A program made the position numbers and the translations under genes. This document shows positions 1-11,072 of a DNA stretch of 26,112 nucleotides, piece after piece (the first letter of the stretch is position 1; each line of letters starts with the position of its first letter). The stretch is from Leptospira ellisii. Its GTDB lineage: Bacteria > Spirochaetota > Leptospiria > Leptospirales > Leptospiraceae. Where the stretch lies: positions 1-26,112 of the forward strand of contig NZ_NPEF01000021.1 of NCBI RefSeq assembly GCF_002811955.1, read 5' to 3'. The notes beneath the pieces are model-generated. The model had not been told where the DNA came from. It was given only the letters and a program-made list of their open reading frames with translations, and ran no database searches.

Positions 1-53
1 ACGATGATTTCGTCCTCAACGACCAAAATTTTGGGTTTCTGAAGCATACTCAT
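1..53 (-). CDS. Response regulator receiver domain, N-terminal fragment (cut by window edge)
   Basis: The minus strand reads ATG at 53-51 and stays open to base 1, giving MSMLQKPKILVVEDEIIV. The stretch KILVVEDE is the first beta strand and acidic pocket of a CheY-like receiver domain, whose acidic residues help bind Mg2+ for aspartyl phosphorylation. A second ATG at 47-45 could be the true start; neither has a strong Shine-Dalgarno sequence. Only 17 complete codons are present, so the output domain, if any, cannot be told. Confidence 0.75.
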   Translation of the reverse strand, partial: MSMLQKPKILVVEDEII

Positions 54-373
54 TACTTACTAAGAATAACCGCGAATTCAACAAGTTAATTTGTCAAAAA
101 GCAGAAAAAGCCATGGTAAAATTATGTTTTTTCTATGAAGAAAAAATCCGAATTCCAATTCCACTGTTTCTCCGGCACCCCTCCCGAAAAGAAAAAAAGA
201 AGGTGATTTTCGCCGAATTTTCGCTTTCACCCTGGATTAGACTCGAAATCGGATCGGAATTCCACTGGAAATTCATATCTGCTCCCGGAAATTCCTCCGA
301 CGCAAAACGATTTTTCACGGTTTGTTTCGTTTTTTTTAGTCGGGAAAATTTTCCGAATTCCGTTTTTTAAGAA
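54..373. other. Non-coding stretch, 320 bases
   Basis: I see no convincing gene here. An open frame at 113-370 is rich in Phe and Lys, resembles no family and lacks a ribosome site, so I treat it as chance. The only structure noted is the perfect palindrome GGAAAATTTTCC at 343-354, followed on the plus strand by T-rich sequence (T6 at 363-368). It is A/T-centred and a poor terminator. Promoters for the response regulator may lie near 54-110, but no clear box was found. Confidence 0.5.
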
Positions 374-1459
374 TCAGTTACGCAAAACGTAATTTTCGTT
401 TCCGGCGGATTTTCTTATAAAAAGCCGTTTTTCCGCTTTCACCCCCAAAAGGATCTGATAGATATCCGTTAGGATCGGTTTGGAGGAATAATATCCGTGT
501 CCCATGGAAATCAAGGAAGCGTCGATCGGATTTACGTTGATCACGTCTATGCCGGGTATCCGCACGCAGGAGCCGAGTCTTCCCCCTTGATTTACGGATG
601 CCGAGGCCACTAAAGCGCTGTCGCCGGGGGAACAATACAACGTGGTCCGTTTCGCCGCTTTGGAGAGCGAATCGGCGATCAGTCGGAATTCTCCGGAATC
701 AAAATCGGGTGCGTTGAGGATCAATTCCTGAATGAAGGGCGTTTTCGCCTCCTTGCCAAGGTCGCCTAACGTAGGAAGTACGATCTGATGTCCCATGGAA
801 TGAACGATCAAGTGGACCTTTTTCCCGACGTCCTGCATGGACTTTAGGAAATTCTTAAATTCCGTGCGGGAACTCCTCGCGGCGGAAAGGTTCTTTTCGT
901 AGGTCCCCTTGAGAAGCATCTGATTGAACAACCCCGCTTCGCTTCCCGCCGGCCAAGTGAATACCACGATTTTTCCGGGGAATTTCAGATCGTATCGGAT
1001 TTGTCCGGCTCTTAGGATGGCCTCTTCGAATTTGACGTTGAATCCGTGGACGAAAATCAAAACCTCGTCGAACGGATCCTTTTTCAGGTCTTCGAGGAAC
1101 AGTTCCTTGGTTTCGAAGGGTTTGTGTCCTAAAAATTGAAACAGATTTTCCCGGCTTCCGAGTCCGGCGGGAAGTTCTCCGACTTCGTGATTGGAGGGAA
1201 CGTTGACGATACAATATCCGGTTTTGAGTTCGTTGTTGCCGGCCGTTAAAAAGTAGGAATCGTTACATCCGATTTGTCCGCTCGGATTGGTGGAACGTAA
1301 GGTTGCGTAGTATAAATTGAGCGTTTCGGTTTGGTCGTAACTTTTTATGAATCTTCGATCCAGAAGTTCTTCGATGGTGGGAGTTCTGCAGCTGAAAAGG
1401 AGAAACGTGAGGAGGGCGGCCGTGTTACGGAAAATTGCTGTTTTCATTCTGGAAAACAT
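374..1459 (-). CDS. Alpha/beta-hydrolase lipoprotein (DUF900-type esterase/lipase)
   Basis: This 361-residue protein starts with a lipoprotein signal: basic residues, a hydrophobic stretch at 13-22 and LLFSC with the lipidated Cys at 24. The hydrolase core follows. LIFVHGF at 134-140 is the oxyanion strand, and VHSMGH at 219-224 is the nucleophile elbow with Ser221. Asp280 (SPGDSA) and His321 (MGHGYY) are plausible for the rest of the triad. The order and spacing fit the DUF900 family (COG4782), whose substrates are mostly unknown. The product is probably an envelope-anchored esterase. The start at 1459 or at Met5 (1447) cannot be decided, because neither has a good ribosome site. It lies 195 bases downstream of the M23 gene across a repeat-containing spacer, so it may have its own promoter. 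Confidence 0.8.
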   Translation of the reverse strand: MFSRMKTAIFRNTAALLTFLLFSCRTPTIEELLDRRFIKSYDQTETLNLYYATLRSTNPSGQIGCNDSYFLTAGNNELKTGYCIVNVPSNHEVGELPAGLGSRENLFQFLGHKPFETKELFLEDLKKDPFDEVLIFVHGFNVKFEEAILRAGQIRYDLKFPGKIVVFTWPAGSEAGLFNQMLLKGTYEKNLSAARSSRTEFKNFLKSMQDVGKKVHLIVHSMGHQIVLPTLGDLGKEAKTPFIQELILNAPDFDSGEFRLIADSLSKAAKRTTLYCSPGDSALVASASVNQGGRLGSCVRIPGIDVINVNPIDASLISMGHGYYSSKPILTDIYQILLGVKAEKRLFIRKSAGNENYVLRN

Positions 1460-1460
1460 C

Positions 1461-1644
1461 GTAGGAACGTTTGTCGTTGAAAATCAAATTCCTTTCTGCG
1501 ACGGGGGAATTTTGGGAGTTCCTACTTTTTAAAACACCGCGGTAAAGAAAAGGAGGGTTCGTGAACGGGGAGTTCCTACTTTTTTCCGGAAATTTCGGCG
1601 ATGCGAGATTTTTTCTCGAGACGAACAAGGAGGGGAGTTCCCAC
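1461..1644 (-). repeat. Spacer with three GTAGGAACTCCC-type elements
   Basis: On the minus strand the spacer carries GTGGGAACTCCCC (1644-1632), GTAGGAACTCCCC (1579-1567) and GTAGGAACTCCC (1525-1514). A truncated GTAGGAAC, in the opposite orientation, lies at 1461-1468. The full elements share an interrupted palindrome, GGGA-AC-TCCC or GGAACTCCC, and two are preceded by A-runs. The same 13-mer recurs at 10800-10812. The sequences between the elements are unrelated by eye, so this is not a CRISPR array. Function is unknown. Confidence 0.7.
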
Positions 1645-1654
1645 AATTCGATTT

Positions 1655-2773
1655 TTAGTGAGTCGGTCCGCCTTTTCGGAACGTAAGACCTTTCAGATAT
1701 TTGGAAGGATTGACCGGTTGTCCGTTTTTGATCACTTCAAAATGTAAGTGGGGTCCGAAGGAATAACCCGTCGAACCGGATCTCGCGATTTTCTTTCCGG
1801 CCAAAACGTAATCCCCTCTTTGAACGAAAAGTTTGGAATTGTGCGCGTATAGGGTTTTGAAATCGTCCGTATGTTCTATGACGACCACGTTCCCGTAACC
1901 ACCCATCCAGCCCGCGTAGATCACCTTGCCGTTTCTCGCGGCGGCGATCGGTTCGTAAAACGCCTTCAAGTCCAGACCTTCGTGGAACTTTCTTCTCGGA
2001 AACGTCCTGAATCCGAAATTGGAGGTTACGATTCTGGAAGCGACCGGGATCACCCATTTCGGAGCCGGATCCGGAATCACTGCGCCGGGCAAAAACACCT
2101 TCTGACCCGGACGTAGAATGTCCAGATCGTCGAGTTTATTTTCCAACAGGATTTCGTCGAGATTGACCTTATAAAGACTGGCGACCTTGGCCACCGTATC
2201 TCCGGTCTTCATCTTGTATAAAAGCCCTTGTTTATTAGGAATGCTTAATATTTGACCGGGATAAAGAGTGTCTTCGATTTTTATGTTGGAGGATCCTGCG
2301 ATGGATTCCATGGAAACCTTGAATCGAGTCGCGATTTCCGCCAGGGTTTCGTTGCGTTTGACGCGATAGGTCGTGACCTTAAGCTGCTTTTTCTTTTCGG
2401 AAGGATTTTTCAGTTCTTTGGCCATCAGAATCGTGAGTTTGGCCTTTTCGGATTCCTCCAGAAACTTTTCGTCCCCGGATTTCGCCTTTAAGTCCTCCGA
2501 ATCGTTTTCGGTGATCTCGTGACCGGAGGAATCCATCATGGCGTTGCTCGGATTCATTCCGAATCCCAAAAACGCAAGAAACAAAATCAGAGACGCAAAG
2601 ATGGGAATCAGACGGAATTTTCTTCTCCGGAGATCCAAATTTCCGTGGTATAAATTCCCGCGAAAGTAGAACGAATAATGGAAGTGAAACGCGCCCAGAT
2701 AGATCAGGGTGAAGTTTTCCGTCCGAAGAAGCTCTTTCCCGGCGGTCAGCTGTCTGGGCTTTTTGAAGATCAT
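1655..2773 (-). CDS. Membrane-anchored LysM / M23 peptidoglycan endopeptidase
   Basis: The protein has 372 residues. A cytoplasmic N-terminus of about 54 residues precedes one membrane segment (about 55-72), an acidic/lysine-rich linker, two LysM domains (about 134-179 and 185-229; YPGQILSIP and RPGQKVFLP end them) and an M23 domain (about 262-358). Metal and catalytic residues are intact: His264-x3-Asp268 (HEGLD), His311 (YAHNS) and the HxH pair His342/His344 (PHLHFE). The family cleaves peptide cross-links in peptidoglycan. The gene sits directly downstream of a bactofilin, an arrangement known from other bacteria in which bactofilin directs an M23 enzyme to shape the wall. The ATG lacks a Shine-Dalgarno sequence and lies 14 bases after a GC hairpin, so its expression may be low or regulated. 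Confidence 0.93.
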   Translation of the reverse strand: MIFKKPRQLTAGKELLRTENFTLIYLGAFHFHYSFYFRGNLYHGNLDLRRRKFRLIPIFASLILFLAFLGFGMNPSNAMMDSSGHEITENDSEDLKAKSGDEKFLEESEKAKLTILMAKELKNPSEKKKQLKVTTYRVKRNETLAEIATRFKVSMESIAGSSNIKIEDTLYPGQILSIPNKQGLLYKMKTGDTVAKVASLYKVNLDEILLENKLDDLDILRPGQKVFLPGAVIPDPAPKWVIPVASRIVTSNFGFRTFPRRKFHEGLDLKAFYEPIAAARNGKVIYAGWMGGYGNVVVIEHTDDFKTLYAHNSKLFVQRGDYVLAGKKIARSGSTGYSFGPHLHFEVIKNGQPVNPSKYLKGLTFRKGGPTH

Positions 2774-2787
2774 ACAGGAAGAATATC

Positions 2788-2802
2788 GGCCGCTTTGCGG
2801 CC
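2788..2802 (-). other. GC hairpin just upstream of the M23 gene
   Basis: GGCCGC, a 3-base loop and GCGGCC form a perfect 6-bp stem 14 bases before the M23 start codon. No U-run follows on the minus strand, so it is not a terminator in that direction. It could affect translation initiation or stabilise the 5' end of a processed mRNA. Confidence 0.5.
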
Positions 2803-2809
2803 TTTCCTA

Positions 2810-2825
2810 TAGAAAGAAAAAGGAC

Positions 2826-2838
<13 letters not shown>
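2810..2838 (-). terminator. Intrinsic terminator or attenuator at the end of the bactofilin gene
   Basis: On the minus strand AAAGGAC, a 6-base loop and GTCCTTT (2838-2819) form a 7-bp stem followed directly by TTCTTTC. With the stem's own U residues this gives a U-rich run. The loop holds the bactofilin stop codon (2828-2826). The M23 start is only 46 bases downstream of the hairpin, so some readthrough, or a promoter inside the 52-base spacer, is needed for the downstream gene. Confidence 0.65.
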
Positions 2839-3248
<410 letters not shown>

Positions 3249-3339
3249 ATAATCAAACCCCGTCTTCCGAATCCTTCGGACGGCGCCGTAAATCTATTTG
3301 TGTACCCGATTCCAAAACGACAAGTATTTTTGTTCGGAA

Positions 3340-5826
<2,487 letters not shown>

Positions 5827-5832
5827 ATTCGA

Positions 5833-6909
<1,077 letters not shown>

Positions 6910-6984
6910 GACGGAAAATGCCTTTAAAAAAACGGGACTCCCGCGGAGCCTGTTCTAAAACCATTTAGAAATGTCCGTTTCACC

Positions 6985-8230
<1,246 letters not shown>

Positions 8231-8253
<23 letters not shown>

Positions 8254-8962
8254 AAAAATCCACGTATTGATCCTCGCCGGAGGAACCGGCACAAGAATGG
8301 GCGCTTCCGTTCCGAAACAATTTTTGGAAGTGAATCAGGAGCCGATCCTCGTTCATAGTTTGAAACGATTCCAAGATTGGGGCAAACAGAAACGGATCGT
8401 ATTGGTTTCGCACCCGGATTCGATGGAAAAAACGGAAACGGTCTGCGCTCCTTATCTGCGGGAAGGGGATCGCATCGTGGAAGGCGGCGATTCCAGGCAC
8501 GCTTCCATGCTCTGCGGATTGTCCGCGCTCGAACTTCAAAACGATGATATCGTATTGGTGCACGACGCCGCGAGGCCGTTCGTTCTCGCATCGGAGTTGG
8601 ATTCGCTTTGCGAGAGCGTGCGACGGAACGGAGCGGCCACCCTCGCCGCACCCACCTCGGAAACCGTATTAGAAGAACTTAATGGACAAACCGTGTCTCT
8701 TTTGGATCGGGAACGTATTCGTTTTATGAAAACCCCTCAGGGAATCCGCGGAGACGTCGTGAAGGCGTTGCTTTTATCCTCCGTCGATTCCTATCCCACG
8801 GATCTTTGTTCCTGGGCGTTGAGCGCCGGAATCAAATCCGCGATCGTGGAATCTCATCCGTTCAATCTCAAAATTACGCGCAAAGAAGATATAGAACTTG
8901 CGGAAGCGTATTCCGTTCTTTTTGCGAAACTTTCCGAATCCGTCGTCGAAAAGAAAGACTGA
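8231..8962 (+). CDS. ispD: 2-C-methyl-D-erythritol 4-phosphate cytidylyltransferase
   Basis: IspD joins CTP and 2-C-methyl-D-erythritol 4-phosphate to form CDP-methylerythritol in the non-mevalonate isoprenoid pathway. The 243-residue length is usual. The nucleotide-binding loop LILAGGTGTRMGASVPKQF (residues 13-31) contains Arg22 and Lys29, which activate CTP, and the conserved VHDAARPF motif is at 110-117. Downstream, LDRERIRFMKTPQ fits the second half of the active site. The start lies inside the end of lysA with a 23-base overlap and no Shine-Dalgarno sequence, consistent with translational coupling. An IspD/IspF fusion is excluded because the frame stops at the normal length. Confidence 0.93.
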
Positions 8963-9277
8963 GCGAGCCGATCGGTTTTGTCGTCTTCTTCGATCCCGTC
9001 TTGTCGTCGCCAAAACGTTTTCATCCACGCGGATTTTTCCCGGCATTCCGAATTTTCACCGTTTTGCACGCGAAGCGCGGGGAGTTCCCGCATCCTTTGT
9101 AGGAACAATCGTGAACGTCGCTCGAAGTTTACCGAGAGAGGAACGAAATTCCTTTGATCCGGCGCGTTCGAACTTTTACCGACAAACCGTGCGGGAACTC
9201 CCCGCGTACTTGCACAAGCGACCTTTATCCGAAACCGACGCCCCGCAGAACATCGGAACTTGCCGTCGGAATTCCTC
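8963..9277. other. Non-coding stretch between convergent genes, 315 bases
   Basis: No credible gene is seen; the open frames here are Arg/Phe-rich chance frames on both strands. The stretch holds a 15-base inverted repeat (9077-9091 and 9191-9205) of the GGGAACTCCC type and a partial GTAGGAAC at 9099-9106. No clear intrinsic terminator with a U-run was found for either converging gene. Confidence 0.6.
9077..9205. repeat. Perfect 15-base inverted repeat of the GGGAACTCCC type
   Basis: GCGGGGAGTTCCCGC at 9077-9091 is the exact reverse complement of GCGGGAACTCCCCGC at 9191-9205, with 99 bases between. Both arms contain the interrupted palindrome GGGA-AC-TCCC found in other intergenic regions of this window. 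Paired arms could form a long-range stem in RNA, or be two oppositely oriented copies of one element. Confidence 0.75.
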
Positions 9278-9685
9278 TTAACGTTTTCCGGCGGGAAGCG
9301 GAAGATCGTAAACCGCTTCTATTCCTTCCATTTTTTCCCGCGTCGCCTTTAGGACGATTTTGCCCGTGGACGGCAGCTTGGAAATCGGACAGAAAAAATG
9401 GTCCGGGTGAGGTTGGCATTGCAGTTGTTGTTCCGACTTTCCTTGGACGATTTTCGCACGAAGAGCTCCGTTTTTTGTGGACGGGTTTTTGAATTCGATA
9501 TCGAGCAGATATACCTTGAGTCCCTCATTTAGGACGATCAACTCGGTGTGAAACCCGCCCGGCATGCGGATCGTTCCTCCGTTGGGGCCGGCCTCGTGTT
9601 CCCCATGTGCAAGAATATCTTGATGTACGAATATACCGATCGAAAGAATCAGGACGGACCAGGTTTTTAAGAACGAAATCTTCAT
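9278..9685 (-). CDS. Small secreted His/Cys protein of the copper locus
   Basis: This 135-residue protein has a Sec signal peptide (hydrophobic 9-20, probable cleavage after ILA at 26). The mature part begins HGEHEAGPNGG and continues with MPGGFHTELIVLNEG, a beta-type segment also found near metal-efflux adaptor proteins. Potential metal ligands are His27, His30, His46, Cys90, His93, His96 and Cys99; the last four form CxxHxxHxxC. The start is set by GGGGAAAG seven bases before the ATG and by the ATGA overlap with the upstream chaperone gene. A longer upstream frame would lie inside that chaperone gene and is rejected. It is probably a periplasmic protein that binds or buffers copper; this is inferred from signal, ligands and operon, not from a named family. 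Confidence 0.75.
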   Translation of the reverse strand: MKISFLKTWSVLILSIGIFVHQDILAHGEHEAGPNGGTIRMPGGFHTELIVLNEGLKVYLLDIEFKNPSTKNGALRAKIVQGKSEQQLQCQPHPDHFFCPISKLPSTGKIVLKATREKMEGIEAVYDLPLPAGKR

Positions 9686-9918
9686 GATCTTTCCCCTTTT
9701 TCCGCGGATTCGTAAACCGAGGACGCGTTCAAAACGGGGTAACCGCATTCTTCTATCAGATCCGCCAGTTCCCGCTCGGAACGTTCGCTTCGTACGAAAA
9801 CCCTTTGACTGGCGACCTCCACGTTCACGTGAACGTTCGGATCCACGGTTTTGATCGCTTTTGTGATGACTCCGGCGCAACTGGCGCAGGTCATGTTTTC
9901 CACTCTAAATTCAAACAT
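9682..9918 (-). CDS. CopZ-like heavy-metal-associated (HMA) copper chaperone
   Basis: This 78-residue single HMA domain has MTCASC (Cys11 and Cys14), the Cu(I)-binding motif. The ferredoxin-like beta-alpha-beta pattern follows, ending with the conserved ELADLIEECGYPV. Such proteins carry Cu(I) in the cytoplasm to a P-type ATPase or a regulator. The start at 9918 has GGGAG at the right distance. An upstream ATG at 9978 is rejected because it lies upstream of the predicted transcription start and inside the operator. The gene overlaps the secreted protein gene by ATGA and has its own CueR-type promoter 44 bases upstream. No copper ATPase is in the window, so its partner must be elsewhere or absent. 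Confidence 0.88.
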   Translation of the reverse strand: MFEFRVENMTCASCAGVITKAIKTVDPNVHVNVEVASQRVFVRSERSERELADLIEECGYPVLNASSVYESAEKGERS

Positions 9919-9961
9919 AAATTTCACTCCCGTCGATTCATCGGAACCGACCCTAAAAACA

Positions 9962-9992
9962 AGGGTAAACCTTACCACGATGGGAGGGTCAA
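9962..9992 (-). promoter_or_regulatory. CueR-type promoter/operator for the copper chaperone operon
   Basis: The minus strand reads TTGACC (9992-9987), a 19-base spacer and TACCCT (9967-9962). Within it ACCCTCCC-N5-GGTAAGGT (9989-9969) is an imperfect 8-5-8 dyad, with 6 of 8 arm positions complementary. A 19-bp spacer with a dyad centred between -35 and -10 is the hallmark of promoters untwisted by MerR-family activators. The boxes closely resemble the known E. coli copA promoter (TTGACC, TTCC/GGAAGG, TTTAACCT). Expected transcription start is near 9955, leaving about 37 bases of leader. Confidence 0.8.
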
Positions 9993-10045
9993 TACCCGAT
10001 CCTGAAAATTTTTCATTTTCTAAAATTTTTTTTGTTCGGCGCGTC

Positions 10046-10076
10046 TTGACCTTCCCAAAAGGGGAAGGTTTAGAAT
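10046..10076 (+). promoter_or_regulatory. CueR-type promoter/operator for the ferredoxin-cueR operon
   Basis: TTGACC (10046-10051), a 19-base spacer and TAGAAT (10071-10076) surround a perfect 8-5-8 dyad, ACCTTCCC-N5-GGGAAGGT, at 10049-10069. This matches the CueR-box arrangement of E. coli copA closely. The -10 ends seven bases before the ferredoxin ATG at 10084, so the expected transcription start coincides with the start codon. Confidence 0.88.
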
Positions 10077-10083
10077 TTCGAAT

Positions 10084-10371
10084 ATGAATTTTAGAATCAA
10101 CCTTCCCGATCCGAAGAGCCGCCGACAGCCGCAGGAAACCGAAACGGTTCTCGAGGTCGCCTTACGAACGGGAATCGAACTCCCGTATTCCTGCCGTTTC
10201 GGTCGTTGCGGCGTTTGTAAAATTCTCCTTGTCGAAGGAGAAGTGGAGTTTTTGTCGTATAACCGTTTTGCGTTGACGGACGAGGAAAAACGGAACGGTT
10301 ATATTCTGGCATGCCGTTCCGTTCCGAAGTCGGATCTCGTCGTCCGTACGATCGAAACGGGGTCTAACTAA
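10084..10371 (+). CDS. Plant-type [2Fe-2S] ferredoxin under a CueR-type promoter
   Basis: This is a 95-residue soluble ferredoxin with the beta-grasp [2Fe-2S] motif: Cys37-x4-Cys42-x2-Cys45 (SCRFGRCGVC) and Cys77 (LACRS). The cluster carries single electrons; the partner is unknown. The ATG at 10084 has no ribosome site at usable distance. GGAAGG ends 15 bases upstream and belongs to the operator, before the predicted transcription start. No other start codon exists before the conserved fold, so a leaderless mRNA is predicted. The gene precedes the CueR-like regulator by 24 bases and should share its transcript. A copper-controlled ferredoxin could replace clusters damaged by Cu(I) or supply electrons to a copper-handling enzyme; both ideas are inference. 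Confidence 0.9.
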   Translation: MNFRINLPDPKSRRQPQETETVLEVALRTGIELPYSCRFGRCGVCKILLVEGEVEFLSYNRFALTDEEKRNGYILACRSVPKSDLVVRTIETGSN

Positions 10372-10395
10372 AAAGTAAAACGAGGATCGATCCTT

Positions 10396-10803
10396 ATGAA
10401 CATAGGCGAAGTTTCCAAAGAGTCGGGTGTGAGCGCGAAACAGATACGACATTACGAATCGATCGGTTTGATTCCCAAGGCGAGGAGAAAGGATTCCGGT
10501 TACAGGACTTATTCTTCCGACGACGTGCACATTCTCCGGTTCGTCAAACGGGCGAGGAATATGGGATTCGCCTTGAAGGAGATCAAAAAACTCGTCGGAC
10601 TCTGGAGAAATCAGAGTCGAGCAAGTTCGGAAGTGAAGTCGCTGGCCTTGGCCCATCTCAAAACTTTAGAGAACAAGATCGCGGAACTTAGGGAGATGGC
10701 CGACACGTTGAAACATCTCGCGCAGAATTGTAAAGGGGACCACAGACCCAGTTGCCCGATTCTGAAATCGCTGTCCAACGAAATCGAAGCGGCCTCGACG
10801 TAG
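10396..10803 (+). CDS. cueR: CueR-like MerR-family Cu(I)-responsive regulator
   Basis: This 135-residue protein has the MerR winged-helix domain (NIGEVSKESGVSAKQIRHYE at 2-21, GYRTYS at 35-40), a coiled dimerisation helix (about 75-110) and a metal loop with Cys112 and Cys120 (NCKGDHRPSCPIL). The two Cys positions equal those of E. coli CueR. Residue 77 is Ser, the residue that marks monovalent-metal sensors; divalent-metal MerR proteins have Cys there. It should bind both CueR-type promoters between 9962 and 10076 and switch them on with Cu(I) or Ag(I), including its own operon. GAGGAT nine bases before the ATG supports the start. The stop codon overlaps a GTAGGAACTCCCC element. Cu/Ag/Au selectivity is inferred from these residues. 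Confidence 0.9.
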   Translation: MNIGEVSKESGVSAKQIRHYESIGLIPKARRKDSGYRTYSSDDVHILRFVKRARNMGFALKEIKKLVGLWRNQSRASSEVKSLALAHLKTLENKIAELREMADTLKHLAQNCKGDHRPSCPILKSLSNEIEAAST

Positions 10804-10812
10804 GAACTCCCC
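10800..10812 (+). repeat. GTAGGAACTCCCC element overlapping the cueR stop codon
   Basis: This 13-mer is identical to the minus-strand copy at 1579-1567. Its TAG is the stop codon of the cueR-like gene. Its presence at a gene end suggests a mobile or regulatory short element rather than chance. Confidence 0.6.
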
Positions 10813-10876
10813 GGTTTTACTTTCCGTTTCTTTCCGCTTGACTCCGTCGGGACTTGACGAACATTGGAAAGACCGC

Positions 10877-10958
<82 letters not shown>

Positions 10959-11072
10959 TATAACCTTCCTTTTATTTGACTTTACAATTACGGCGAATTT
11001 CGAATTCTGATTTAACCGAATCGATACGAACGTCGCCATTCCGAGCCGACGGGTTTTATAAAAGAACGTTCC

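Noticed and set aside
343..354. Palindrome GGAAAATTTTCC as a terminator
   Set aside because: The stem is mostly A/T with no loop; the T-run lies eight bases further on, and no gene on the plus strand ends nearby.
1461..1644. CRISPR-like regular repeats (elements spaced about 53, 53 and 65 bases)
   Set aside because: Only three full short copies with unequal spacing, scattered single copies elsewhere, and no cas gene in the window.
9278..9880. Long 200-residue version of the secreted copper-locus protein
   Set aside because: The extra N-terminus overlaps the HMA chaperone gene in another frame and would remove the signal peptide from the N-terminus.
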